Source: Gemmobacter fulvus (GTDB lineage: Bacteria > Pseudomonadota > Alphaproteobacteria > Rhodobacterales > Rhodobacteraceae). From it: a stretch of DNA of 64,000 bases. The translations under genes and the position numbers were made by a program. The notes under the pieces were generated by a model. The model saw only the letters and a list, made by a program, of their open reading frames with translations, was not told the DNA's origin and did no database searches. The stretch is taken from NCBI RefSeq assembly GCF_018798885.1, contig NZ_CP076361.1, forward strand, positions 186,001-250,000, given 5' to 3'. Below, piece by piece: positions 48,111 to 56,087 of the stretch (position 1 is the first letter of the stretch; every line of letters starts with the position of its first letter).

Positions 48111-49682
48111 TTACCGCTTGCGAAACAATGACCCCAGAACCCCGCGCACGATGGCCTGCCCGGATTTGGTGCCCAACTGGCGGGCAAAGCTCTTGGCAAA
48201 GGCCTCTGTCACGCTGTCCGACCGGCGCGGTGCGGATTTGGGCGGCGCGGCAGGTTTGGGCGCGCGCGACGCCCCGCCATCATAGCGTCGCCCCTTGTTG
48301 AACTCGCGCACCTCCTGCGGATCGAGCGACAGGCCGCCTTCGGGCTGTGCCGGGGCATTGGCTTCGCGCGCCGCCACCTCGGCCCGGGCGCGCAGTTTCT
48401 CAAACGCCGAATCGCGGTCGATCACCGCCTCATATTTGCCGTGCAGCGGCGAGGCGGCCAGAAGCTGCGCCCGCAGCGCCGGATCAATCGGGCCAAGCTG
48501 CGAGGCGGGCGGGCGGATCAGCGTGCGTTCCACCACCGAGGGGATGCCCTTGGCCTCCAGAAACGAGGTCACCGCCTCGCCGGTGCCGACATCGCGGATC
48601 GCATCCTCGGTGGCAAAGCGCGGATTGGGGCGATAGGTCTCGGCCGCCAACCGCAGGTCTTTCTGATCGCGCGCGGTAAAGGCACGCAGCGCGTGCTGCA
48701 CCCGGTTGCCCAGCTGGCCCAGAATATTCTCGGGCACATCCGCCGGATTCTGCGTGATGAAATAGACCCCGACGCCCTTGGAGCGGATCAGCCGCGCCAC
48801 CTGTTCCACCTTTTCCACCAATGCCTTGGGCGCATCGTTGAACAGAAGATGTGCCTCGTCGAAAAAGAACACCAGCTTTGGTTTGTCGGGGTCGCCCACC
48901 TCGGGCAGTTCCTCGAACAGTTCCGACAGCAGCCACAGCAGGAAGGTCGCATACAGCCGCGGGCTGTTCATCAGCTTGTCCGCCGCCAGCAGGTTCACAT
49001 GGCCCCGCCCCTGCGCATCGACCTGCATCAGATCCGCCAGCGCCAGCGCCGGTTCGCCAAACAATTGCGCGCCGCCCTGATTTTCCAGCACCAGCAAGCG
49101 CCGCTGGATCGCCCCGACCGAGGTCGTGGACACCAGACCATAGCGGGTCGAGATGGACTGCGCATTTTCTCCAATAAAGACCAGCATGGCTTGCAGATCT
49201 TTCAGATCGAGCAGCGGCAGGCCCTCTTCATCGGCCAGTCGGAAGGCCACGTTCAGCACACCCTCCTGCGGCTCTGTCAGCTCCAGCAGGCGCGACAGCA
49301 ACAGCGGCCCCATTTCCGAAATGGTGGCGCGGATCGGGTGGCCCTGTTCGCCATAAAGATCCCAATAGGTCACCGGACAGGCGGCATAGACCAGATCAAG
49401 CCCGATGGTGGCGGCGCGTTTGCTGAAGGCCTCGTGCAGCTTGTGATCCGCCGATCCGGCCACGCCCATGCCCGACAGATCGCCCTTCACATCCGACAGG
49501 AACACCGGCACGCCCGCCGCCGAAAACCCCTCGGCCAGCACTTGCAGCGTCACCGTCTTGCCGGTGCCGGTTGCCCCGGCAATCAGGCCATGGCGGTTGC
49601 CGTATTTGAGCAACAGCGTCTGCGGTGCCGCATAGGCCTCGCCGCCGCCACCCACGAAAATCCCCGCCTGATCACCGCTCAC
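48111..49682 (-). CDS. HerA-like/DUF853 (YjgR-type) ATPase
   Basis: P-loop ATPase of the HerA/FtsK superfamily, 523 residues. Walker A GATGTGKTVTLQVLAEGF near residue 36-53; Walker B KLVFFFDEAHLLFND near 275; arginine-finger region VYFITQNPADVPENILGQL; and C-terminal AFAKSFARQLGTKSGQAIVRG-like DUF853 region with Lys/Arg-rich end. No nuclease partner such as NurA is adjacent, which argues against a HerA-NurA repair pair. The function of YjgR proteins is unknown. Confidence 0.88.
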   Translation of the reverse strand: MSGDQAGIFVGGGGEAYAAPQTLLLKYGNRHGLIAGATGTGKTVTLQVLAEGFSAAGVPVFLSDVKGDLSGMGVAGSADHKLHEAFSKRAATIGLDLVYAACPVTYWDLYGEQGHPIRATISEMGPLLLSRLLELTEPQEGVLNVAFRLADEEGLPLLDLKDLQAMLVFIGENAQSISTRYGLVSTTSVGAIQRRLLVLENQGGAQLFGEPALALADLMQVDAQGRGHVNLLAADKLMNSPRLYATFLLWLLSELFEELPEVGDPDKPKLVFFFDEAHLLFNDAPKALVEKVEQVARLIRSKGVGVYFITQNPADVPENILGQLGNRVQHALRAFTARDQKDLRLAAETYRPNPRFATEDAIRDVGTGEAVTSFLEAKGIPSVVERTLIRPPASQLGPIDPALRAQLLAASPLHGKYEAVIDRDSAFEKLRARAEVAAREANAPAQPEGGLSLDPQEVREFNKGRRYDGGASRAPKPAAPPKSAPRRSDSVTEAFAKSFARQLGTKSGQAIVRGVLGSLFRKR

Positions 49683-49692
49683 ACCCTGCCCC

Positions 49693-49721
49693 TTCGCTGA
49701 CTCTGGTATCGAAAATACAAT
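49693..49721 (+). promoter_or_regulatory. Candidate promoter of sRNA B
   Basis: TTCGCT (49693-49698) and TACAAT (49716-49721) are 17 bp apart. The -10 is good and the -35 moderate. The start would fall near 49728. Confidence 0.4.
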
Positions 49722-49727
49722 CTTAAT

Positions 49728-49830
49728 CTCTTTGTGCCAGCCTTGAATACAGTCCCGGCGGCGCTGCGTGCCACAGGGGCTGTCTTCCTCCCTGTGGACT
49801 GGCCGCGCCGATAAAAGGCGCGGCCTTTTT
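49728..49830 (+). ncRNA. Candidate small RNA B with anti-SD loop (cuckoo/CcsR-like)
   Basis: About 103 nt between the divergent HerA-like and ialB genes. A perfect 8-bp stem CCACAGGG (49771-49778)/CCCTGTGG (49790-49797) carries an 11-nt loop; CTTCCTCCC runs from the loop into the stem (49784-49792). This differs by one base from CCUCCUCCC, the hallmark of cuckoo-family sRNAs such as Rhodobacter CcsR. Directly after comes an intrinsic terminator: GGCCGCGCC, 7-nt loop, GGCGCGGCC, T5. Stem-loop plus terminator is the CcsR layout. The 5' end is the least certain part. Confidence 0.55.
49801..49830 (+). terminator. Orphan intrinsic terminator (3' end of sRNA B)
   Basis: GGCCGCGCC (49801-49809), loop GATAAAA, GGCGCGGCC (49817-49825) and five T. 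The T-run is on the plus strand only, where no protein gene ends. Confidence 0.85.
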
Positions 49831-49867
49831 GCATGATTTATGGCAGCGCAAACATCTCAGATTTGTG

Positions 49868-49896
49868 TTGACCTGTCGCACGCCACGCCTTAGCGT
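49868..49896 (+). promoter_or_regulatory. Promoter of candidate sRNA C
   Basis: TTGACC (49868-49873) and TAGCGT (49891-49896) are 17 bp apart, with a near-consensus -35. It lies 38 bp after the terminator of sRNA B. Confidence 0.5.
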
Positions 49897-49902
49897 CAGG
49901 TC

Positions 49903-49970
49903 CAATGAAGTCGGCCAGTCCGACAGGGAGCAAATAAATAGGAAAAGGGCCGGATTTCCGGCCCTTTTTC
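49903..49970 (+). ncRNA. Candidate small RNA C (about 68 nt)
   Basis: Second short transcript in the same intergenic region. A small hairpin GTCGG-CCAGT-CCGAC (49911-49925) is followed by an A-rich single strand (GCAAATAAATAGG) and then an intrinsic terminator: AAAAGGGCCGGA pairs with TCCGGCCCTTTT, ending in a T-run. The A-rich linker would suit Hfq. A ten-codon ORF (MKSASPTGSK) starts at 49905, so a leader peptide is the alternative. The 147 bp from here to ialB hold no further feature except its ribosome-binding region. Confidence 0.45.
49943..49970 (+). terminator. Orphan intrinsic terminator (3' end of sRNA C)
   Basis: A 10-12 bp GC-rich stem (AAAAGGGCCGGA/TCCGGCCCTTTT) with a short TT-containing loop and a TTTTT-C-TTTT tail. 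The A-rich 5' side makes it partly bidirectional. Confidence 0.8.
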
Positions 49971-50117
49971 TTTTGGATCCGGCAGCGCAGACCCGGCTTT
50001 CGGCCCGCCGCAATGGGCAGCAAACCGCCAAGCCAGCCCGGCAGAACAGTTTTTTCACACTGACTCCGCCCTGTGCCCATGGTAAGGGGCGGCATCACCA
50101 TTTGAGGACTTATCGCA

Positions 50118-50792
50118 ATGGCAATGAATGACTTGACCAAGGCACTGGCGATCACGCTGACGCTCGGTCTGGGCAGCGCCGCCCTGGCGCAAGACACCAC
50201 CACCGAAGCCCCGGCGACCACGACCGAAGCCCCGGCGGCCCCGGCAACCGAAGCACCTGCAACCGAAGCACCGGCACCGGCCGCCGATGCGCCCGCCACC
50301 CCGGATGCCGCTGCAGCCCCGGCTGCTGATGGCGTCGGCTCGGTCTATGCCAAGGCCACCCATGGCGATTGGGAACAGCGCTGCGTCAAGGCCCCCGAAG
50401 GCACCACCGATCCCTGCCAGATCTATCAGCTGCTGAAAGACAGTGAGGGCAATGCCGTTGCCGAAATCGGTGTGTTCCCGCTGCCGGATGGCGAAAAGGC
50501 CCTGGCGGGCGGCACGATCAGCGCGCCGCTGGAAACCCTGCTGACCGAAAATCTGGTGATCCAGATCGACGGCGGCAAAGGCCGCGTCTACCCGTTCAGC
50601 TGGTGTGACCGCAGCGGCTGCGTGGCGCGTGTGGGCTTCACCAAGGAAGATCTGGCCGCGTTCAAGGGTGGCAACAAGGCCACGCTGACCATCGTGCCGG
50701 TGACAGCACCCGACCAGAAGGTCAATCTGGCGATCTCGCTCAAGGGCTTCACCGCCGGCTATGACGCGCTGGCGCAACCCGCCAAGCAATAA
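50118..50792 (+). CDS. Invasion-associated locus B (IalB) family periplasmic protein
   Basis: Exported protein of 224 residues. Signal peptide (LTKALAITLTLGLGSAALAQ), then a low-complexity linker of about 45 residues built from TEAPA-type repeats (50196-50333), then the IalB domain (HGDWEQRCVKAPEGTTDPCQ, GVFPLPDGEKALAGGTISA, FSWCDRSGCVARVGFT). Four cysteines (two pairs) could form disulfides. In Bartonella IalB supports red-cell invasion; in free-living alphaproteobacteria the family is common and of unknown role. It precedes a lipid A-type cassette on the other strand. Confidence 0.88.
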   Translation: MAMNDLTKALAITLTLGLGSAALAQDTTTEAPATTTEAPAAPATEAPATEAPAPAADAPATPDAAAAPAADGVGSVYAKATHGDWEQRCVKAPEGTTDPCQIYQLLKDSEGNAVAEIGVFPLPDGEKALAGGTISAPLETLLTENLVIQIDGGKGRVYPFSWCDRSGCVARVGFTKEDLAAFKGGNKATLTIVPVTAPDQKVNLAISLKGFTAGYDALAQPAKQ

Positions 50793-50849
50793 GCCAGTTC
50801 AGACCCAAAGATGGCGCCGCGTCCTGCAAGGGGCGCGGCGCTTGCCGTT

Positions 50850-52061
50850 TCAGGGGGCGCGGCGCAGGGCCAGCACCGCATTCATGCCGCCAAAGGCAAA
50901 GGCATTGGACAGCGCCACCTCCACCCGCGCCTGCCGGGCGACATTGGGCACCACATCCAGCGCACATTCGGGATCGGCCTCTTCATAACCGATGGTCGGC
51001 GCAATCACCCCGTCGCGCAGCGCCATGATACAGGCCAGCAGCTCCACCGCGCCGGTGCCGCCGATCAGATGGCCATGCATGGATTTGGTGGAAGAGATCA
51101 TCAGCCGGTCGGCGTGCTGGCCGAACACATCGGCCACGGCGGCACATTCGGTCTTGTCATTCGCCGTGGTGCCGGTGCCATGGGCGTTGATGTAACCGAC
51201 ATCCTCAGGTGCCAGACGCGCATCGCGCAAAGCCCCCGCAATCGCCCGCGCCGCCCCCTGTTTGGAGGGCATCACGATGTCGGAGGCGTCCGAGGTCATG
51301 GCAAAGCCCACCACCTCGGCCAGAATCACCGCGCCGCGCCGTTTGGCCTGTTCATATTCTTCGAACACGAACACCGCTGCCCCCTCGCCTTGCACCATGC
51401 CGTTGCGGTTCAGGCTGAAGGGTCGGCAGGCATCCTTCGACATGACGCGCAGCCCTTCCCAGGCCTTGATGCCGCCGAAACACAGCATGGATTCGGATCC
51501 GCCCGTCACCATGGTGCGGCACATGCCCGAACGGACCATGTGGAACGCCTGCCCCATCGCGTGATTGGAACTGGCGCAGGCGGTAGCCACGGTGAAGCTG
51601 GGGCCCTTGAGGTTGAATTCCATCGACAGATGCGAAGCGGCGGCATTGTTCATCAGCTTCGGCACGACAAAGGGATGAACGCGGTTCTTTCCCTCTTCAT
51701 AGACACTGCGGTAATTGTCGTCCCAGGTGTTCACCCCCCCCGCCGCCGTGCCCAGCACGACCCCGGTTTCATAACCCAGATGCCCGTCGAAATTCAGCCC
51801 CGATTGCGCAATCGCCTCCCGCGCGGCCAGAAGGGTGAACTGGGTGAATTTGTCATACAGAACAATTTGTTGCCGGTTGAAATGCGTCTCGGGATTCCAG
51901 TCATGCACCTGCCCTCCGATCTGGATCGACAGTCGGTCCTTGTCGCGGATCTCCAGATCGGTGATGCCGCAGCGCCCGTCCCGAAACGCGGCCAGCGTGC
52001 CCGTCACATCATGCGCCAGCGCGTTGATCGTGCCCGCGCCGGTAATCACCACCCGTTTCAT
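50850..52061 (-). CDS. Beta-ketoacyl-ACP synthase (FabF-like), dedicated copy
   Basis: Condensing enzyme, 403 residues. The Cys-His-His triad is complete: Cys162 in VATACASSNHA, His in INAHGTGTTANDKTE and His in STKSMHGHLIGGTGAVE, with C-terminal NAFAFGGMNAVL. Its start overlaps the ACP gene stop by 4 bases (ATGA), so it is built with that carrier protein. An LpxD gene heads the operon, which suggests a special acyl chain for lipid A. In rhizobia AcpXL with FabF-like partners makes very long-chain lipid A acyls; whether this cassette does the same is inference. Confidence 0.9.
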   Translation of the reverse strand: MKRVVITGAGTINALAHDVTGTLAAFRDGRCGITDLEIRDKDRLSIQIGGQVHDWNPETHFNRQQIVLYDKFTQFTLLAAREAIAQSGLNFDGHLGYETGVVLGTAAGGVNTWDDNYRSVYEEGKNRVHPFVVPKLMNNAAASHLSMEFNLKGPSFTVATACASSNHAMGQAFHMVRSGMCRTMVTGGSESMLCFGGIKAWEGLRVMSKDACRPFSLNRNGMVQGEGAAVFVFEEYEQAKRRGAVILAEVVGFAMTSDASDIVMPSKQGAARAIAGALRDARLAPEDVGYINAHGTGTTANDKTECAAVADVFGQHADRLMISSTKSMHGHLIGGTGAVELLACIMALRDGVIAPTIGYEEADPECALDVVPNVARQARVEVALSNAFAFGGMNAVLALRRAP

Positions 52062-52339
52062 GCGGCGCGCTGCGCCACGAGCCCTTCGACCGCCGCGATG
52101 ATCGCCGCGACCGAACTGATGTCAAACCCCGAACGGTCCGGCGCATTGGCGTTGAACGGCACCGAGATATCAAAGGCCTCTTCGATGGCGAAGATGCTTT
52201 CCACCAGACCGAGGCTGTCCAGCCCCAGATCCTCCAGCGAATCCTCCAGCCGGATGTCGGAAACATCCATCACCGCCTGTTCGGCAAGAATGGCAATGAC
52301 GCGATCCTTTACCGCGACGGCCTCTGTCATCTGTGTCAT
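52058..52339 (-). CDS. Acyl carrier protein (specialised, 93 aa)
   Basis: Small acidic carrier with the 4'-phosphopantetheine attachment Ser42 in EDLGLDSLGLVES, in place of the more usual D-S-L-D/T-x-V. AGGAGG with 5-nt spacing decides the ATG at 52339 over an upstream GTG. It is longer than housekeeping AcpP (about 78), with extra residues at the C-terminus (SVAAIIAAVEGLVAQRAA). Lies between lpxD and the KAS gene, and overlaps the latter by 4 bases. Confidence 0.9.
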   Translation of the reverse strand: MTQMTEAVAVKDRVIAILAEQAVMDVSDIRLEDSLEDLGLDSLGLVESIFAIEEAFDISVPFNANAPDRSGFDISSVAAIIAAVEGLVAQRAA

Positions 52340-52383
52340 GCGAACCTCCTGCACCCCTTTCGGGAAAGTGTTATGGCGTCATC

Positions 52384-53463
52384 TCACAGTTTTGAAACAA
52401 GTTTCTGAAGCTCTGCCACGGTCGCGGCAAGCCGCGGCAGACGGCGCAGGGCCTTGTTGATTTCCATCTGGGTTTCCATCTTGACCGCCGGATAACCCAG
52501 CAGAACCCGTCCCGCAGGCGCATTGCTGAGGATCTTGGTGCCACCGCCGGCAATCACGTCATCGCCCACAAAGATATTGTCACTGACCCCGACCTGCCCG
52601 GCCAGCACCACCCGATCCCCGATCTTGGTGGACCCCGCCACCCCGACCTGCCCGCACAGCAGGCAATCGCGACCCACCTGCACATTATGCCCCAGATGCA
52701 CGAGATTATCGAGTTTGGTTCCCGATCCGACCAGCGTGTCGCGGATGGTGCCACGATCCACACAGGCATTGGCGCCAATTTCCACATCATCGCCGATGGT
52801 CACGGCCCCGAGCGAATGGATCCGCGTCCAGCTTTGCTGCCGGATTTCCTCGCGATGTCCGAGGGTTGCGCGGATTTCTTCAACCCCGGACTGTTCGGGC
52901 GTCACGAAGGAGAATCCATCCGCCCCGATCACCGCGCCCGGCTGGCAGATGAAGCGATCACCAATGCTGACCCGCGCGCCGATCCTTGCGCCTTGCAGGA
53001 TCAGCGCATCCGCCCCGATGCGCGCGCCTTCGGCAATCGACACATGGCTGGCGATGCGGGCGCGCGGCCCGAGGATCACACCTGCGCCGATCACCACGAA
53101 GGGCGCAATCGCCGCGCCCTCACCGATCTGCGCCGTCGGATCCACCACCGCCATCGGATGCACGCCCGGCGCAATCTGCGGCCCGGCATCCAGAATCGCG
53201 GTCAGCCCGGCCATCGCCACGCGCGAGCGCGGCGCAAAAATCGCGGCCTCCAGCCCCAACGCCTGCCAATCAGCGCCTTGCCAGACCACCGCCGCCCGCG
53301 CCTTGCCCTGGCCGATGCCCCCCGCATATTTCGGGTCCATGGCAAGCGCCAGATCCTGCGGCCCTGCCACTTGCGGTTCTGCCGCGCCGGTCACGGTCAG
53401 ATCAAGGTTTCCGGCCGCCTGCGCGCCGAGCGCGGCGGCAATATCACGGATCATATGCGCCAT
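52384..53463 (-). CDS. lpxD: UDP-3-O-acylglucosamine N-acyltransferase LpxD (cassette copy)
   Basis: Adds the N-linked 3-hydroxyacyl chain in lipid A synthesis using acyl-ACP; 359 residues. The N-terminal uridine-binding domain is followed by a left-handed beta-helix of hexapeptide repeats (IGEGAAIAPFVVIGAGVILG). The catalytic His is in LDNLVHLGHNVQVGRDC, and the family signature is GADGFSFVTPE. It lies with an ACP and a KAS instead of the usual bamA-lpxD-fabZ-lpxA context, so a second housekeeping lpxD elsewhere is likely. Confidence 0.92.
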   Translation of the reverse strand: MAHMIRDIAAALGAQAAGNLDLTVTGAAEPQVAGPQDLALAMDPKYAGGIGQGKARAAVVWQGADWQALGLEAAIFAPRSRVAMAGLTAILDAGPQIAPGVHPMAVVDPTAQIGEGAAIAPFVVIGAGVILGPRARIASHVSIAEGARIGADALILQGARIGARVSIGDRFICQPGAVIGADGFSFVTPEQSGVEEIRATLGHREEIRQQSWTRIHSLGAVTIGDDVEIGANACVDRGTIRDTLVGSGTKLDNLVHLGHNVQVGRDCLLCGQVGVAGSTKIGDRVVLAGQVGVSDNIFVGDDVIAGGGTKILSNAPAGRVLLGYPAVKMETQMEINKALRRLPRLAATVAELQKLVSKL

Positions 53464-53504
53464 GGCACCCTCACTTACAGGGCGATTGCTGCCCTGTGAC
53501 TGAT

Positions 53505-55133
53505 TTAGCCCTGATGACCGCCCAGCACCACCCCGGCCTGCATCAGCGCGTCGAAGATCAGCCCGTCGCGGCCATAAACGTCGCGGCGGTAGTTCATCTT
53601 GCCCTTGGCCCCCGGGAAGGCGGTGAAATAGACGATATGCACCGGCACCGGCTGTTCCAGCCGCACCGCCGCCTCGGCCCCGCGATCCAGAACCTGATGG
53701 AAGGTCGCCTTCGGATCATCGCTTTGTCTGGCCAGCAGCGCATAGGCGAAATCGAAGGGCTGGCCCAGACGGATGCAGCCATGGCTGAAGGCGCGGATTT
53801 CCCGCTCGAACAGCGATTTTGACGGCGTGTCATGCAGATAGATATTATAGGGATTGGGGAACATGAACTTCACCAGACCCAGCGCATTGCCATCCGAGGG
53901 CGGCTGCCGCATCGCAAAAGGGAAGTTTGCCGCCGTGTATTTGCCGAAGTTGATCGCGCCGCGATCCACGACACGGCCCTTGCTGTCGACGATCTTCAGA
54001 TGCCCCGCCGCATTCGGGTTCTTTTTCAGCAGCGGCAGATATTCCTTGGTGGTGATCGACCGCGGCACCGACCACGACGGGTTGATGACCATGTAATCCA
54101 TCGTATCGGAAAACTCGGGCGTGCGTTGATCCAGCACGTCCTTGCCGATGACCGAGCGGGTGGCAAAGGTTTCCTTGCCATCATCCATGATGCGGGCGCT
54201 GAAGTCGGTGAGGTTCACCCAGATATGGCGGCGGCCCCGGTCGATATTGATCCAGCGCTCCCGCTCCATCGCCACGAGGATGGATTGCAGCCGCGCCTCG
54301 GGGCCAACATTGATCTGCGCCAGCGTGCTGTCATCCAGCACCCCGTCCGGTTCCAGCCCGTGATCGAGCTGGAATTGCTGCACGGCCTTTTCCATCGTGT
54401 CATCATAGCTGCGCGTGGCGCTGCGCCCCAGATAGCCCATGGCGACCAGACGGTCGCGCAAGGCCACGACGGCCTCGCCGCTGGCCCCGGGTTTCAGCGT
54501 CACCGCCGGCAAAGCTTCCCCCCAGCCGCCGCGCGCGATCTGCGCCTCGATCTGGATCTTGGCCTTCATCAGCTGAGCATAGGCGGGCGCCGTGGGCGCC
54601 AGCCCGGCCAGAAAGCCGGACAGATCCGCATCCGTCAGCATCGCCAGATTGGACTCAGGGCTGCGCACCGGAATCTCGCGCACGATGCCCGGATCCACCT
54701 TCTTGGGCACCAGCACGCCGGAGTTCAGATCCCGCGCATAATCGAGGAAGGCGCGCGTCATGCGCACCTCCAGCCGCCCCCGGTCGCCTTCGGTGCGGGC
54801 GGCGCGGAAAGCATCGGCCAGCGCCCCGGCATCATAGCGCTGCACCGGCAGGCCGTGATCGCCCGCACGGGTCAAGGCGGTCAGCAGCACATTGCGCCGC
54901 TCGGCATTGCCCGCGTCGGTCCAGACCGGGGCATAGTTGCGCGCCGCATAGAAGGCGGCGATGGCCTCATCGTCCGAGGCCGCAATCGCTACCGATTGGG
55001 TAAAGGGGCTGACCTGTGCCTGCACAGGTTGCGGAACCGTCATCGCCGCCGTGGCAAGCAGCATCGCCACAAGACCAGGACCAAACACGCGGGGCAGCAT
55101 CAGACGAAGTGGCGCAACAGCGGCAACGGGCAT
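53505..55133 (-). CDS. L,D-transpeptidase (YcbB/LdtD-like) with peptidoglycan-binding domain
   Basis: Periplasmic cross-linking enzyme making 3-3 peptidoglycan bonds or attaching proteins; 542 residues. A signal peptide (GLVAMLLATAAMTVPQPVQAQ) precedes a scaffold domain, a peptidoglycan-binding domain (about 220-280, GASGEAVVALRDRLVAMGYL), then the YkuD catalytic domain with HDTPSKSLFEREIRAFSHGC and IRLGQPF; the nucleophile is Cys453. The layout matches LdtD. Divergent from the DUF882 gene across 324 bp. Confidence 0.92.
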   Translation of the reverse strand: MPVAAVAPLRLMLPRVFGPGLVAMLLATAAMTVPQPVQAQVSPFTQSVAIAASDDEAIAAFYAARNYAPVWTDAGNAERRNVLLTALTRAGDHGLPVQRYDAGALADAFRAARTEGDRGRLEVRMTRAFLDYARDLNSGVLVPKKVDPGIVREIPVRSPESNLAMLTDADLSGFLAGLAPTAPAYAQLMKAKIQIEAQIARGGWGEALPAVTLKPGASGEAVVALRDRLVAMGYLGRSATRSYDDTMEKAVQQFQLDHGLEPDGVLDDSTLAQINVGPEARLQSILVAMERERWINIDRGRRHIWVNLTDFSARIMDDGKETFATRSVIGKDVLDQRTPEFSDTMDYMVINPSWSVPRSITTKEYLPLLKKNPNAAGHLKIVDSKGRVVDRGAINFGKYTAANFPFAMRQPPSDGNALGLVKFMFPNPYNIYLHDTPSKSLFEREIRAFSHGCIRLGQPFDFAYALLARQSDDPKATFHQVLDRGAEAAVRLEQPVPVHIVYFTAFPGAKGKMNYRRDVYGRDGLIFDALMQAGVVLGGHQG

Positions 55134-55457
55134 CGGAACCTCGGCTCAATGATATTTCCTCAAATTTCCGGGATTTCGGCGGGTGAGTCCATTCACAACC
55201 GCCTCAACCGCGGCAGAAATCGCACGGTGCAAGGGCTAAAACGTCGCATTTTGGCAACACGGCCAAGAATTGCCAAACGGTTCCTACCGTTTTGCGGCGT
55301 TCAGCAAATATTTGCCGATCGGCGTGATGCTGCGGGCCTGCGGCCAATCTTGGACTTCTGTTGCGATTCGACTTGTGCCATAAGAATGGGGCACTTGGGG
55401 AAAAGTGGCAGGAACCGCAGATCACATGCGGCAGAATACCGAAGGACAGGCTTACAC
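55134..55457. promoter_or_regulatory. Divergent control region with an 18-bp palindrome
   Basis: No gene is seen in this 324-bp gap between the L,D-transpeptidase (minus) and DUF882 (plus) genes. A perfect hairpin/palindrome lies at 55275-55292: AAACGGT-TCCT-ACCGTTT. It has no useful T-run and sits between divergent genes of related envelope function, so an operator is more likely than a terminator. No convincing -35/-10 pair was found. Confidence 0.35.
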
Positions 55458-56027
55458 ATGACCAATTCTGCGAAAACCGGGTTCACACGGCGTGGCCTCT
55501 TGGGTGTGTTCGCGGCTGCTGCCGTGGTGGCAGCACCGACCTATTCCAACGCGTTCGGCTTGCTGCGCGGCGCAGGCGACATCCGGCGCGTCCGGATGTA
55601 TTCGGGCCGCACCGGCGAAAGCATGGACACGATCTATTGGATCGAGGGCAAGTACATCAAGGAAGCCCTCAAGGAAATCAACCACTTCATGCGCGACTGG
55701 CGCACGGATGAAACCATCACCATGGATCCGCGCACGGTGGATATCATGGCGGCCTCGCATCGTCTGCTGGATGTGTCAGAGCCCTATATGCTGCTGTCTG
55801 GCTACCGCAGCGCCAGAACCAATGCGATGCTGCGCTCCAAATCCGGCGGCGTTGCCAAGCACTCGCTGCACATGGTCGGCCAGGCCAGCGACCTGCGGCT
55901 CAAATCCCGCTCGGTCAATCAGATGGCCCGCGCGGCAGAGGCCTGCGCTTCCGGCGGCGTTGGCCGTTACTCCGGGTCGAACTTCGTGCATATGGATTGC
56001 GGTCCGGTGCGGCACTGGGGCGGCTGA
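55458..56027 (+). CDS. DUF882 (YcbK-like) Tat-exported peptidase-fold protein
   Basis: Protein of 189 residues with a Tat-type signal (TGFTRRGLLGVFAAAAVVAA). The mature part is the DUF882/peptidase M15 fold: SGYRSARTNAMLRSKSGGVA, KHSLHMVGQASDLRL with the metal His and Asp, and FVHMDCGPVRHWGG with a further His. It is likely a Zn D-Ala-D-Ala-type or other murein peptidase. In Enterobacteria ycbK lies beside ycbB, the same pairing seen here in divergent form. Followed by a clear terminator. Confidence 0.9.
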   Translation: MTNSAKTGFTRRGLLGVFAAAAVVAAPTYSNAFGLLRGAGDIRRVRMYSGRTGESMDTIYWIEGKYIKEALKEINHFMRDWRTDETITMDPRTVDIMAASHRLLDVSEPYMLLSGYRSARTNAMLRSKSGGVAKHSLHMVGQASDLRLKSRSVNQMARAAEACASGGVGRYSGSNFVHMDCGPVRHWGG

Positions 56028-56057
56028 ACGCGCCACACCACCACTGACCGGAAAACA

Positions 56058-56080
56058 GGGCGCCCTTGGGCGCCCCTTTT
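56058..56080 (+). terminator. Terminator after the DUF882 gene
   Basis: GGGCGCC (56058-56064), loop CTTG, GGCGCCC (56069-56075), then CTTTT. It lies between the convergent DUF882 and rlmE genes. Confidence 0.75.
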
Positions 56081-56087
56081 CATGTCT

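Noticed and set aside
48111-49682. HerA of a HerA-NurA repair or defence (e.g. SIR2-HerA) system
   Set aside because: No NurA, SIR2 or nuclease gene is adjacent; motifs and length fit the DUF853/YjgR family.
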